Shown: positions 51,799 through 61,668 of the stretch, piece by piece | Position numbering within the stretch: position 1 is the stretch's first letter | How the letters are laid out: every line of letters begins with the position of its first letter | Source of the DNA: Acidobacteriota bacterium | GTDB taxonomy: Bacteria > Acidobacteriota > Terriglobia > Bryobacterales > Bryobacteraceae | Assembly: GCA_025352795.1 (NCBI GenBank) | Contig: JANXSF010000090.1 | Coordinates: 56,850 to 120,849, forward strand | DNA length: 64,000 nt | Reading direction: 5' to 3' | The notes under the pieces: generated by a model | What the model was told of the DNA's origin: nothing | Seen by the model: the letters and a program-made list of their open reading frames with translations, nothing else | Database searches by the model: none | Position numbers and translations under genes: made by a program

Positions 51799-53358
51799 TC
51801 ATAGCATTTTTTCAGCAATCGACTTCGCTTGCAGAAATTGCAATAAGTAATCCGGTCCACCAGCCTTTGAATCCGTGCCTGACATGTTGAAGCCGCCGAA
51901 AGGATGCGCGCCCACCATGGCTCCCGTGCACTTTCGATTTAGATATAAATTGCCGACATGGAATTCCTGCGATGCTCGTTTTAACTTCCCAGCATTCAAT
52001 GAATAGACCGCGCCAGTCAGGCCGAATTGCGTGTCATTGGCCATGGCCAAGGCTTCGTCAAAATCTTTGGCTTTAGTAACGGCAAGCACTGGTCCGAAGA
52101 TTTCCTCCTGAAAGATGCGGGCTGACGGGGCGATGTCGGCAATCACCGTCGGCAGCAAGTACCAACCATCACCCGGGGCAGTTCCGCCTCCCGTAATCAC
52201 GCGTCCTTCCTTACGACCAATATCCATGTATTGCAGAATCGTTTTTTGTGCACCTTCGCTAATCACCGGACCCATATAGTTATCTGGATCTTCAGCCGGA
52301 CCTTGCCGAATGGCTTCCACTTTGGGCTTCAGCTTTTCCAGGAACGCATCGTATAGTTTCTCACTAACAATAGCCCTGGAGCAGGCCGAACACTTTTGCC
52401 CCTGGAATCCGAACGCCGATTGCAGAACGCCAGTTACCGCTGCATCCAGATCAGCTTCTTCATCGACGATAATTGCGTCCTTCCCACCCATTTCCGCTAC
52501 CACACGTCGAATCCAAATTTGACCAGGTTGATGTTTGGCCGCCAGTTCATTGATGCGCAAACCTACTTCACGCGAACCGGTGAAACTAACGAAGCGCGTC
52601 TTGGGATGGGTCACCAGCAGGTCGCCCACAACGGATCCGCTGCCAGTGCACAGCGCCACACAGCGGTCTGGGAATCCGGCTTCTAAAAGCAATTCAACAA
52701 ATTTTGCCGCAATCGTCGGGGTTTCGCTGGATGGCTTAATCACCACAGTATTCCCAGCAACCAGCGCGGCAACGGCCATACCAACCATAATGGCCAGCGG
52801 GAAATTCCACGGTGGAATAATGATGCCCACGCCCAAGGGATTGTAAACCAACTTGCCGAATTCACCAGGCATCTGCACCAAAGGTTCAGGGTTATTCCAG
52901 CGCAACATCTGTCGCGCATAATACTCGCAGAAGTCGATTGCTTCAGCCGTATCTGCTTCAGCTTCGTTCCAACTCTTGCCCGATTCCAAAATCAACCAGG
53001 CATTGAATTCCTGTTTCCGTTGGCGAAGGAGTGCGGCTACCCCAGCCACCAGTTGGACACGCTGATCCACCGGAGTCTTGCTCCAAGTCGGGAAATAATG
53101 GAAGCAGTCTTCTACAGCTTGTTTGGCAAGTTCGGTGAAAGCCTTGTGATGCTTGCCGATGATTTCGTTTTTATGGGAGGGGTTTGTGGAAACAAGCATA
53201 TCCCCCGTTTCAACGGAACGACCGGCGATCCACAATGGATAACCGCGCCCCAATTCGCCGCGAACTTGGGCAAGGGCATCGTCCATTGACTGTCGATTCA
53301 CAGTCTTTGAGAAGTCGCTGTAGGGCTCGTTTTGAAAGGGCGGCAATGCAAGACCCAA
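51799..53358 (-). CDS. rocA: 1-pyrroline-5-carboxylate dehydrogenase
   Basis: About 519 residues. It oxidises glutamate semialdehyde/P5C to glutamate in proline and arginine catabolism, using NAD. Seen: NPLGVGIIIPPWNFPLAIM, FTGSREVG, the general base in AEMGGKDAIIVDE, the catalytic Cys in GQKCSACSR, and EEIFGPVLAV. I choose TTG 53358 because CGGAGG lies six bases upstream and the product then begins GLALPPFQNEPYSDFS as in the family. An earlier TTG (53412) would add 18 unsupported residues. A PutA-type proline dehydrogenase is not adjacent. Confidence 0.93.
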   Translation of the reverse strand: MGLALPPFQNEPYSDFSKTVNRQSMDDALAQVRGELGRGYPLWIAGRSVETGDMLVSTNPSHKNEIIGKHHKAFTELAKQAVEDCFHYFPTWSKTPVDQRVQLVAGVAALLRQRKQEFNAWLILESGKSWNEAEADTAEAIDFCEYYARQMLRWNNPEPLVQMPGEFGKLVYNPLGVGIIIPPWNFPLAIMVGMAVAALVAGNTVVIKPSSETPTIAAKFVELLLEAGFPDRCVALCTGSGSVVGDLLVTHPKTRFVSFTGSREVGLRINELAAKHQPGQIWIRRVVAEMGGKDAIIVDEEADLDAAVTGVLQSAFGFQGQKCSACSRAIVSEKLYDAFLEKLKPKVEAIRQGPAEDPDNYMGPVISEGAQKTILQYMDIGRKEGRVITGGGTAPGDGWYLLPTVIADIAPSARIFQEEIFGPVLAVTKAKDFDEALAMANDTQFGLTGAVYSLNAGKLKRASQEFHVGNLYLNRKCTGAMVGAHPFGGFNMSGTDSKAGGPDYLLQFLQAKSIAEKML

Positions 53359-53433
53359 GGGTAGCCTCCGTTTTGATTTCCGCGAAGGATCGACTGGGAA
53401 GCCTGTAGACAAGCCTCCCGCCGATGCGCCTAT

Positions 53434-53697
53434 TTAGCTTTGCACCATACGACGACCGCGTTCAAACATCTCTGCCGCTTCATCGGCCATGGTGCGACCC
53501 TTATCGTACAAATCACGTCCGCGATCCACCAGATCGCGACCCTGGGCTGTTAATTGATCGCCACCTTCCTCCGCTTTTTTGCGGATCAAACGGCGCGTTT
53601 CCTCGCCGCTTTGTGGTGCGTATAGAAGGGCAATGGCTGCGCCGATTGCGGCCCCTGTCAAGAACCATACTGCTTTAGTGGTGTCGTTTTCTCGCAT
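53434..53697 (-). CDS. YtxH-like membrane protein
   Basis: About 87 residues from ATG 53697 (an earlier ATG at 53724 lacks support). One N-terminal transmembrane helix (AVWFLTGAAIGAAIALLYAP) followed by QSGEETRRLIRKKAEEGGDQL, the YtxH signature, and a long charged amphipathic helix. YtxH proteins are associated with general stress and the cell envelope, and their molecular function is unknown. It lies between rocA and a divergent redoxin gene, as a single-gene unit. Confidence 0.85.
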   Translation of the reverse strand: MRENDTTKAVWFLTGAAIGAAIALLYAPQSGEETRRLIRKKAEEGGDQLTAQGRDLVDRGRDLYDKGRTMADEAAEMFERGRRMVQS

Positions 53698-53764
53698 ATT
53701 TTCATTGTAGGACGATTTCTGCAATCGGCGGGAATATTCCAGACCAAAACTGTGATTCCAAAGT

Positions 53765-54292
53765 ATGCGGACTTTGCTTCCTCACTTTCTAATCACCTCC
53801 ATGTTGCTTTGCAGTGCAGCACAACCTACTCGTGTCAACCAAATAGCGCCGGAACTACAGGGCATTCAGTGGATCAATAGCCAGCCCATCAATTTAAAGG
53901 AGCGCGCCGGAAAGGTAACTATCGTTCATTTTTGGACGTTCGATTGCATTAACTGCCGTCACAACTTACCGTCTTATCAAAGATGGGAAGAAAAGCTGGT
54001 GGGCAAAGATGTGGCTATCATCGGTGTACACACTCCAGAACTGCCGCAGGAACGCGTGGCTGCTAACGTTGCAAAGAAAATTGCAGAATACAAGATAACC
54101 TGGCCAGTGCTGCTTGATCCGGAAATGAAAAACTGGCGAAGTTGGAAGCAGGAGTTTTGGCCCGCAGTGTATTTGGTGGATAAGCAAGGGAAGATCCGGT
54201 ATCGCTGGGATGGTGAACTCAACTACGGTGGAATGGATGGCGAAAAGAAAATGTTAGACCTGGTTGAAAAACTTTTGGCGGAGAATAACTAA
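53765..54292 (+). CDS. TlpA-like thiol-disulfide redoxin
   Basis: 175 residues with an N-terminal signal (about 1-19). The thioredoxin fold has the active site Cys61-Ile-Asn-Cys64 in FWTFDCINCRHNLP, similar to TlpA/DipZ C-terminal domains, and the cis-Pro region FWPAVYLVDKQGKIRYRWDGE. It would act in the periplasm, reducing or exchanging disulfides. The ECF sigma gene follows seven bases later, so the redoxin and the sigma/anti-sigma pair are probably co-transcribed. This suggests a thiol- or oxidative-stress response, which is inference. Confidence 0.88.
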   Translation: MRTLLPHFLITSMLLCSAAQPTRVNQIAPELQGIQWINSQPINLKERAGKVTIVHFWTFDCINCRHNLPSYQRWEEKLVGKDVAIIGVHTPELPQERVAANVAKKIAEYKITWPVLLDPEMKNWRSWKQEFWPAVYLVDKQGKIRYRWDGELNYGGMDGEKKMLDLVEKLLAENN

Positions 54293-54298
54293 ATCCCT

Positions 54299-54847
54299 GT
54301 GCTGGGACCGAAAACCAATGTCGCTGATTTTGAAGCAGTGGCCCTGCCCCATCTGAACGATATTTTTCGTACAGCTTCTGGACTGCTGTGTAATCGTACT
54401 GAGGCGGAAGACTTGTCGCAGGACGTCTACATGCACGCCTGGAAATCGTTTCATCGTTTTGAACCAGGCACCAATTGCCGCGCATGGCTGTTTAAGATTT
54501 TGTTCCATCGGTTGCACCATCATCGGCGGAAGTGGTTTCAATTGAAGCTCACTAAAGAAGCGGATTTACTAGAGGACACTTTGCAATGGGAGCCTCCGGT
54601 GAAAGAGCAACTTTCCGATGAAGAGATTCTGGGCGCACTGGATAAGCTTCCCGAAGATTATCGCGCTGTAGTTTTGTTGGCGGATGTGGAAGAGTTTTCG
54701 TACAAAGAGGTTGCAGCAACTTTGGATATTCCTATGGGAACCGTTATGAGCCGTCTAAGCCGCGCCCGTCGTTTACTGCGAGAGCAGTTGCGCGACACTG
54801 CCCAATCCTATGGCATTGGAAAGATTGTTGGAGGGGACGCATCATGA
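54299..54847 (+). CDS. ECF-type RNA polymerase sigma factor
   Basis: 182 residues from GTG 54299. Region 2 shows NRTEAEDLSQDVYMHAWKSF, FEPGTNCRAWLFKILFHRL; region 4 shows LPEDYRAVVLLADVEEFSYKEVA and IPMGTVMSRLSRARRLL. These are diagnostic of sigma-70 ECF factors. Its stop overlaps the anti-sigma start (ATGA), the usual coupled arrangement. The signal is unknown; the thiol redoxin upstream hints at a redox or envelope stimulus. Confidence 0.94.
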   Translation: MLGPKTNVADFEAVALPHLNDIFRTASGLLCNRTEAEDLSQDVYMHAWKSFHRFEPGTNCRAWLFKILFHRLHHHRRKWFQLKLTKEADLLEDTLQWEPPVKEQLSDEEILGALDKLPEDYRAVVLLADVEEFSYKEVAATLDIPMGTVMSRLSRARRLLREQLRDTAQSYGIGKIVGGDAS

Positions 54848-55773
54848 ATGTTGTAAAATTCCCCGGAAATCAGCAGTGTGTAAAGGTCTACGGCTATCTG
54901 GATTCTTACCTGAGTAATGAATTGCTGGTGGAAACGACGCACGATGTTTTAAGGCATTTGGATAGCTGCACGGAATGCAGGCAGGCACTTGCGGATCGAC
55001 AGAAAGTTCGGGATGGCTTACGACGCGTAGTGTTAGCAGAAACATTGCCTATTGGGCTTGAAACCAGGATCAGCGCAAAGCTTCGTGAGCAGACTGGCAC
55101 CAACATTCGTCGAGCATGGTTCTTCACACCTTGGATATTAGCTGCCGCTTGTTTGATGTTGACAGTAGCCGGGTCAAGTATGATCCATCGACAAAAAGCA
55201 ATGGCTGCCTCGCAAATTCTGGCGCTGGGGCTTGGCGATCACATCATTTGCGCCATGGGTGGACACTATCCGCCGACGCCTCCCGATATGGCGACGGTTG
55301 CCGATGAAGACAACATGGGAGCGAAGTATGCGCTGCTTGTTCCTGCAGCCCTGAAACAACTCAGCCAATTCCAATTGGTGGAAGGGCATCGTTGCCACGT
55401 GGGGGGGCGCACTTATCCGCACGTGATTCTTCGTCAAGGGGACATGTTGATTTCACTCTCTTTGGTTGAAAGAAAAGGTGGGGAAGCGTTTCCACAAGGC
55501 CTTTGGAACGGCGCTACGAAGATTGACGGGCAGAATGTGTTTCAAGGCCACCAGGAAAACTACTCCGTGGCGGGATTTGCCACAGCCAAGCATTTCGTTT
55601 TTGTGTCCAGCGCTTTGGATGAACAGACGAACTTTGATTTGGCTCGTAGAATGGTGCCTGCTACAACTGAAATTCTAAGGCCGATTGAAGCTAGTCTGAG
55701 GAAACCGGTAACAATGGTGCTCGCGTGGCTTGCCAGTGGAAGCTTTCAACCCGAAGCCGTTTCCCATCGGTAA
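54844..55773 (+). CDS. Membrane anti-sigma factor with zinc-finger (zf-HC2)
   Basis: 309 residues. The N-terminal anti-sigma domain carries His38-X3-Cys42-X2-Cys45 (RHLDSCTEC) with a preceding DSYLSNELL helix, the zf-HC2/ZAS motif. A single transmembrane helix lies near 93-111 (FTPWILAAACLMLTVAG). The periplasmic ~195 residues are a sensor-like domain with GDHIICAMGGHYPPTPPD and a histidine-rich HRCHVGGRTYPHVIL. It should hold the ECF factor inactive. Its last ~28 codons overlap the end of the convergent comEC gene (83 bases), which is unusual. Confidence 0.88.
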   Translation: MNVVKFPGNQQCVKVYGYLDSYLSNELLVETTHDVLRHLDSCTECRQALADRQKVRDGLRRVVLAETLPIGLETRISAKLREQTGTNIRRAWFFTPWILAAACLMLTVAGSSMIHRQKAMAASQILALGLGDHIICAMGGHYPPTPPDMATVADEDNMGAKYALLVPAALKQLSQFQLVEGHRCHVGGRTYPHVILRQGDMLISLSLVERKGGEAFPQGLWNGATKIDGQNVFQGHQENYSVAGFATAKHFVFVSSALDEQTNFDLARRMVPATTEILRPIEASLRKPVTMVLAWLASGSFQPEAVSHR

Positions 55774-58237
55774 AGACGGATACAAGGCCAAGCTGATCCG
55801 TGCGCAGCATCGCTGTACCCATCTGATGAAAGCGTTCCACAACGTCAGGATGCGGATGGTGAAAGCGGTTCTCAAGCCCTGCTGAAACCAGTGCGATTGT
55901 GGGATCCGTTTGTTCCAAAAAATAAGGTGTTGACGACGTTTTGCTGCCATGGTGCGGCACCTTCAGCACATCAATTTGCTGAAGAACACCGTCCACGGCC
56001 ATACGTGCTTCCACCTGCTTTTCAATGTCTCCTGTCAGCAGAAACTTGCGTTCTCCAAACGTGATCTGGAAAGCCAGCGAGTCATTATTCTTCACGGTTG
56101 CTCCGGATTCGTAGTCGGCGGTGGGTGCAAGAAACTGGATTAGCGCATCACCCCAATTCAATTGTTCGCCAGCGTTTTTACGCAAAATAGTAACGCCCAA
56201 GGCGTTGGCTTTATCTCGTACGACTTGCCACGCTGGGACGTCGGGCATGGCACCCACCCACAGTTCCTTCGGTCGAAAATTTTGAAGAATCGAAACAATG
56301 CCCCCGGAGTGATCTTCATGAGCATGGGTCAGCACCACCACATCCAAATGCCGAATGGACCTGCTCCAGAGATAGGGTGAAACCACATCTTCACCAATAT
56401 CCAGGCGTGGCTTTGGTCGACCTTTGAACTGCGGAAAACCACCGGCATCCACCAGAATAGTCTTGCCTGCGGGAGTTACCAACAGCACGCTATCGCCTTG
56501 GCCAACGTCAATAGTGGTCATCTCCAATTGACGGGCAGCCAGTTGCGGCGGAAATGGATGACTCACCAGTAGGACAAGGAAGACGCCAGCAACAGCACCT
56601 GCCAACCACTTGGTCCAATGACTGCGACGAATCATGAAGGCCAGCAATGTTAAGCTGCACACGCAAGCCAAGGCCAGCCACAGCGGAGGCGTCGGAATGC
56701 GGAAGCTTGGTTCCCAGCGAATATGCCAAGCGGCCACATTTTGAGAAAAATCAAGCAGCCAACGCACCACTTGAGCCAACCAATGCCAGCCTGTGAACAT
56801 GGCCGCAAAGCCAATGGGAACGGTCATGGTAAGCGCAGGGACAATCAAAATATTTGCGGTCAAGCCGGTGACAGACAGTCGATGAAAGTACACCACCATG
56901 GGCATTGCCAATGCTACTTGAATCACAAATGTTAAAGTGATGGTCTCCCAAATAGTAGCCAACAGCATGCCCACAACCACCAGGAATCGGTGAATATATA
57001 GCAATGGGATGGAAGTCCAAATGGCGACGGTTTCGGCGATCAATCGCATCTCTAAACGGAATGCGGCAACGCGTGGCAACAGACGAAGATCAATGTTGGG
57101 ATCTGAAAAGTTTTTCAAGCCGAACTTGTAGGCATCGGTAGTTGCTTCCAGAGCAGGTACGCCAAACACGCCAATGGCCGCCACGCAAAGAAACGAAAGT
57201 TGGAAACTTGCTTCAAACAGTTGACGCGGATCGTAAAGCAAGAAGGGAATCATCACGCCTGCCAAGCAGTTCAACAGACGGGTTTTACGAAACACAAGCC
57301 CCGCGATAATGAACAACGTGAATCCACCTGCTCCACGAATTACAGGCGGTGTTGCGCCTGAAACCAGGGCGTAAGTCCATGCCACCACCAGAGTCAAACC
57401 CAGTCTCCAATACTGTTTCACCATGGCCGCACGCATCAATTCCAGCAAGACCCAAGTGAGCACCGTCAAGTGCATGCCTGAAATGACAAGAGCATGATAC
57501 GTCCCTGTGCGACGAAAATAATCTGTCCAGACTTGTTCCACCTTTGCGGTTTCACCAAGTAAGATGGCCTGCATCATGGCCGATGCATAAACATCATTTG
57601 GATACAGCGATTCAATCCGATCCAACGCCATTTCCCGAATCCAATACAGCCAACTGTAGTACACGGTTCCACAACCTTTGCCCAGAACTTTTACGGACTC
57701 AGCGATTGGCGATGACGCGGTCCAATAAATATTCTGATTGGCCAGGTAACGCTCCAAATCAAAAGCTCCCGGATTTCCAAAGTTGTGCGGCTTGCGGACT
57801 CGGGCACCAGTTTCAATTCGCTCCCCATAGTGAAGTCGCGGCGGCTGCTGACCTTCGCGAACATTCAACGTCAGTCGCATTCGGGCACCGGGGGCCATTT
57901 CCAAAACCAAACGCTCCCGTCCATCGGAAAAGCTAGGCGGTTCCACAACACAGCCTTCAATGGTGATCACTTCATCGGCGTTGGAATCCATGGCGAACGA
58001 TGCCTTGGGACGATGCGCCAATTCCGTCCAGATTCCTAAAAAGAAAAATGCTGCGATGCCCGCCATCCGGGAAGCCCTTGGCAACCCACGCCAGAAGGCG
58101 AATAAACAGAGAAAGCCTAGCCAGAGGGTGGCTGAAATTGCTTCTTTTGTTGAGAAATCAAACAAGTGTGAAGCAACAATTCCCAATCCCAGCAGGATAG
58201 CGGGCAACAGCAACGGTTCGCGCAAACTTTTCGGCAC
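55691..58237 (-). CDS. comEC: ComEC/Rec2 family DNA-uptake protein
   Basis: 848 residues from GTG 58237. An N-terminal OB-like region and about ten hydrophobic helices of the Competence domain (ILLGETAKVEQVWTDYFRRTGTYHALVISGMHL in part) are followed by a metallo-beta-lactamase-like domain (about 555-848): TTIDVGQGDSVLLV, LVDAGGF, VVLTHAHEDHSGG with the HxHxDH motif, and LLTGDIEKQVEARM. It would form the inner-membrane channel for imported single-stranded DNA. All three recognised parts are present. It is convergent with, and overlaps, the anti-sigma gene. Confidence 0.93.
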   Translation of the reverse strand: MPKSLREPLLLPAILLGLGIVASHLFDFSTKEAISATLWLGFLCLFAFWRGLPRASRMAGIAAFFFLGIWTELAHRPKASFAMDSNADEVITIEGCVVEPPSFSDGRERLVLEMAPGARMRLTLNVREGQQPPRLHYGERIETGARVRKPHNFGNPGAFDLERYLANQNIYWTASSPIAESVKVLGKGCGTVYYSWLYWIREMALDRIESLYPNDVYASAMMQAILLGETAKVEQVWTDYFRRTGTYHALVISGMHLTVLTWVLLELMRAAMVKQYWRLGLTLVVAWTYALVSGATPPVIRGAGGFTLFIIAGLVFRKTRLLNCLAGVMIPFLLYDPRQLFEASFQLSFLCVAAIGVFGVPALEATTDAYKFGLKNFSDPNIDLRLLPRVAAFRLEMRLIAETVAIWTSIPLLYIHRFLVVVGMLLATIWETITLTFVIQVALAMPMVVYFHRLSVTGLTANILIVPALTMTVPIGFAAMFTGWHWLAQVVRWLLDFSQNVAAWHIRWEPSFRIPTPPLWLALACVCSLTLLAFMIRRSHWTKWLAGAVAGVFLVLLVSHPFPPQLAARQLEMTTIDVGQGDSVLLVTPAGKTILVDAGGFPQFKGRPKPRLDIGEDVVSPYLWSRSIRHLDVVVLTHAHEDHSGGIVSILQNFRPKELWVGAMPDVPAWQVVRDKANALGVTILRKNAGEQLNWGDALIQFLAPTADYESGATVKNNDSLAFQITFGERKFLLTGDIEKQVEARMAVDGVLQQIDVLKVPHHGSKTSSTPYFLEQTDPTIALVSAGLENRFHHPHPDVVERFHQMGTAMLRTDQLGLVSVFTDGKRLRVESFHWQATRAPLLPVSSD

Positions 58238-58283
58238 ATACTGTTAGTGGCTTTCTGGGGAAACTTCTCTCTATCCTAGTTAG

Positions 58284-61200
58284 ATGCTTTTTCGTTTTGC
58301 GCTTTTGGTCACGTTGACAGCGCTAACAATCGTTTGTGGATGGGGGCAATCTGTCGGCGGCTACGTGCTTGATCCCTCGGGCGGGCTGATTCGTGGGGCC
58401 AAGATCGAACTGGAAGATCAGGGTCGTGGAGTGAAGCGCACGGTTGACAGCAATGCCAATGGCTACTATTCCATCTCTTCTCTGCCAGCGGCCACCTATG
58501 TGTTGCGTGTGAAGGCCACAGGCATGAATCCTCTGGAAATCCACGAGCTGAAACTGGACGTGGGTAATAGCCGGCGTGTTGACTTGAACATGCCGTTAGG
58601 CGGTGTCTATAGTGTGATGGTGGTTCAAGCCGATGCCATCGGACTGCGCCTTGAATCAGCCGAGGGTGGTCGAACTATAGAACAATCTCGCATTGAATCG
58701 CTGCCGCTGAATCGGCGCGATTTTCTGCAGCTTGCGCTGTTGTCCAGTGGAGTTGCCACGCCCGTCGAAAACTCGGAATTGTCTTCGCGAGGCAGCTTTT
58801 CCATGCACGCATCAGGGGCTCGCGAAGAGTTCAACCAGTTTCTGATTGATGGGGTGGATAACAACGACCCATACAATAACCGTTACCTGCTACAGCCCAC
58901 AGTGGAAACTATTCAGGAATTTCGCATCGCAACAAACAGCTATAGTGCAGATCAAGGTCGTTCCGCCGGAGCGCAAGTAAGCGTAGTGACAAAGAGCGGG
59001 ACCAATCAATTTAGTGGTGAGTTGAATGAGTATTTCCGCAATCGAGTTCTGGATGCGCGCAATTACTTTGAAGGTCCACAGACGGCGGCGTATGGCCGCA
59101 ACCAATATGGCGCCTCACTAGGTGGCCCCATCAAATCAGACAAGCTTTTCTTTTACGCGAATTTCGGTGCCTTAAACGAACGAAAGGGTTTCAGCCGCCT
59201 GGGTTCCGTTCCATCCCTTGCCGAACGCATCGGTCAGATTGCCACCGCCATAGTTGATCCATTCACTCGCAAACCATTTCCCGGCAATATGATTCCAGCA
59301 TCACGCATTGACCCGCAGGCGCGTAATATTCTGGCGTTGTTTCCACAACCGAACCAGACGGCATTGGGCGCAAATCTGTTGAGTCAGCCGTTGTTGCGGG
59401 ATAGCAGCGCGCAAGGCAGTGGGCGGCTTGACTGGCAGGCTTCCAACAAGGACACGTTCACATTGCGATATAGCTATGGTCTGGATGATTTGCTGGAGCC
59501 CTATACGGAAGATTCCCGTAGTCTTCCCGGCTTTGGTGATCTGGTTCACAACACTGCTCACAACGCCATGGCACAGCATACGAGAGTGTTCAGTCCGAAT
59601 CTGATTTCCACGTTGCGACTTGGTTTCACACGCAGCTATCGCAGCGTGCTCACGGAAAGCAATCAAGTGGATGTTGGGAAACTTTGGGGCGTGAATTGGT
59701 TGAATGTGAAGCCACGCGATTTTGGATATCCAGCAGTGAATGTGGCCGGATATTCTGCTGCTGGCGACGCCAACGTACTGCCGCTCTACCGTCATACCAA
59801 CACGTATCAGATCAGTGAAGGGGTGGATTGGCTGCGAAGTAAGCATCATCTTCGAATGGGTTTAGATTTGCGAGAATGGCAAGCCAATGCCATCTTAGAT
59901 TACTTCTCAAGAGGGTCACTTTCTTTTTCAGGAGCTATTTCAGGAACAGGCATCAGCGATCTATTATTGGGGTTTCCATCCTTCGCCCTTCAGGCTCAAT
60001 CGGACAATCCGCAAACTCTGCGTACCACATACACAGCACCCTATCTACAAGATGATTGGAGTCTTTCTCGCCGACTTACTTTGAGCCTTGGCCTTCGCTA
60101 CGAATATGCTTCGCCACCGAAAGATCCCTATGATCGAATGGCCGCACTGAACCCGGCAACCGGGAAGATTGCGCGAGTAGGAACCAATGGGTTGCCACGC
60201 ACAGTCATGCAGCCAGACCGCAACAACTGGGCACCTCGCATTGGCTTGGCTTGGAATATTGACAACAAAACTGTGATCCGTTCCGGCTATGGCATCTACT
60301 ACGATTCAGGAATGTTCGTCGTCAATTCATCGCAATATTTCAATCCCCCGTTTTTTCAAGTGCGTGTATTTTTTCCAACAGCCACTAGCTTGATCTCACT
60401 TACGAATCCATTTACAGGAGGTATTACGCCGCCACCATCGCCGAATTCTGTCAGCCCTGATGCGCGCACTTCCTACCTGCAACATTGGAGCTTTGCCATA
60501 GAGCGCAGCCTTGGTGCACTGACAACGTTCAACGTTTCCTATGTTGGTAGCAAGGGTACGGACCTGGTTCGGTCTCGTGACTTGAATCAGCCCAGGCCCG
60601 GTCCGGGTGATGTAGCTTCGCGCAGACCGAACCCTAACTTCAGTGGGATCTTTTGGATTGAGACAGCAGGCAACTCCAACTACAATTCGTTGCAGATGAA
60701 TTTGGATCGTCGTATGGGTCACGGGCTTTCGGTGCTGGCTGCCTATACCTTCGCCAAATCGATTGATGATGCTTCCGCTTTCTTAGGTACTGGAAGCGAT
60801 AAGAACTTTCCGCAAGATAGTCAAAACATCCATGCCGAACGTGCGGCATCCAGCTTCGATATTCGCCATCGTATGACGGCGGCTCCGGTGTATCAATTGC
60901 CGTGGTTCAAGCGAACTGAATTTCGCGCAATTTTCACGGCGCAGACAGGACAGCCATTCACCCCGATTCTACGATTTGACAATTCCAACAGCGGCAATGC
61001 CGGTGGAGTGTTCGGCAGTGATCGACCCAATGTTGTAAAGCTGCAGCGAGTTGATCCGCACACGGCGGCGCAATGGTTTGATACGTCAGCCTTCGCCATC
61101 GCCCCGCAGTATCAGTTCGGAAATGCAGGCCGCAACGCACTGCGCGCTCAAGGATTGTTGCAGGTGGATTGTGCGCTGTCGAAGAAGTTCTTGTTAAGCG

Positions 61201-61367
61201 AGCGGATCAGTTTGGATGCAGCCGTGGAAGCCTTCAATCTTTTCAATCGAACCCAATTTGATGTACCGGAGTTGTTCGCCGATCAGCCAACGACGTTTGG
61301 ACGAGTGCTGTCATCAAAACCCCCGCGCCAGATTCAATTGGCGCTACGTCTGCGTTGGGGAAGGTAG
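58284..61367 (+). CDS. Oar-like TonB-dependent receptor
   Basis: 1027 residues: signal peptide (about 1-22), carboxypeptidase-regulatory/SpaA-like domain (about 23-105: VGGYVLDPSGGLIRGAKIEL, NGYYSISSLPAATYVLRV), plug domain (ESLPLNRRDFLQLALLSSGV, LIDGVDNNDPYNN, QVSVVTKSGTNQFSGEL) and a long beta-barrel (LSLGLRYEYASPP, LNVSYVGSKGT-like FNVSYVGSKGTDLVRSRDL). It ends with an aromatic-containing strand (LALRLRWGR). This is the expanded Oar/SusC-like receptor group of Acidobacteria. Substrate uptake is likely but undefined. It is divergent from comEC. Confidence 0.93.
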   Translation: MLFRFALLVTLTALTIVCGWGQSVGGYVLDPSGGLIRGAKIELEDQGRGVKRTVDSNANGYYSISSLPAATYVLRVKATGMNPLEIHELKLDVGNSRRVDLNMPLGGVYSVMVVQADAIGLRLESAEGGRTIEQSRIESLPLNRRDFLQLALLSSGVATPVENSELSSRGSFSMHASGAREEFNQFLIDGVDNNDPYNNRYLLQPTVETIQEFRIATNSYSADQGRSAGAQVSVVTKSGTNQFSGELNEYFRNRVLDARNYFEGPQTAAYGRNQYGASLGGPIKSDKLFFYANFGALNERKGFSRLGSVPSLAERIGQIATAIVDPFTRKPFPGNMIPASRIDPQARNILALFPQPNQTALGANLLSQPLLRDSSAQGSGRLDWQASNKDTFTLRYSYGLDDLLEPYTEDSRSLPGFGDLVHNTAHNAMAQHTRVFSPNLISTLRLGFTRSYRSVLTESNQVDVGKLWGVNWLNVKPRDFGYPAVNVAGYSAAGDANVLPLYRHTNTYQISEGVDWLRSKHHLRMGLDLREWQANAILDYFSRGSLSFSGAISGTGISDLLLGFPSFALQAQSDNPQTLRTTYTAPYLQDDWSLSRRLTLSLGLRYEYASPPKDPYDRMAALNPATGKIARVGTNGLPRTVMQPDRNNWAPRIGLAWNIDNKTVIRSGYGIYYDSGMFVVNSSQYFNPPFFQVRVFFPTATSLISLTNPFTGGITPPPSPNSVSPDARTSYLQHWSFAIERSLGALTTFNVSYVGSKGTDLVRSRDLNQPRPGPGDVASRRPNPNFSGIFWIETAGNSNYNSLQMNLDRRMGHGLSVLAAYTFAKSIDDASAFLGTGSDKNFPQDSQNIHAERAASSFDIRHRMTAAPVYQLPWFKRTEFRAIFTAQTGQPFTPILRFDNSNSGNAGGVFGSDRPNVVKLQRVDPHTAAQWFDTSAFAIAPQYQFGNAGRNALRAQGLLQVDCALSKKFLLSERISLDAAVEAFNLFNRTQFDVPELFADQPTTFGRVLSSKPPRQIQLALRLRWGR

Positions 61368-61486
61368 TGGTGGGGAGGTTTGCAAAATTTGTTTTCAGTA
61401 CACATCCTCTCGATGTTGATTGAATTCGCGAATTAGATTTGACATAACCGCTCATTATCGGCGTTTTTGGATGAACCACGCTCTAT

Positions 61487-61516
61487 TTGACAACGGTTCC
61501 TGCTGTAGTGAATAAT
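61487..61516 (+). promoter_or_regulatory. Predicted sigma-70-like promoter upstream of the split YozE-domain gene
   Basis: TTGACA (61487-61492), an 18-base spacer, then AATAAT (61511-61516). A second TTGACA at 61555 has no matching -10. It lies in the 400-base gap after the receptor gene; the rest of that gap holds nothing recognisable. Confidence 0.4.
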
Positions 61517-61668
61517 CTTAGATGAAAGCTTTAGTAGAAGCTTGTTACCTGTCCTTGACAAAGCCTAACGGCACTACCCTTCAGCTCGCAATCTAAATCT
61601 TTTTGTTTCGCTTGGCAGAAACGGTAGACAGGTGACGTAATTCTCCGGCGACATAAAAGGATATTTCG

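Noticed and set aside
53359..53412. Eighteen-residue N-terminal extension of P5C dehydrogenase
   Set aside because: The Shine-Dalgarno CGGAGG lies inside it, correctly spaced for TTG 53358.
61555..61583. Second TTGACA upstream of the YozE-domain gene
   Set aside because: No -10-like hexamer is found at 16-18 bases.
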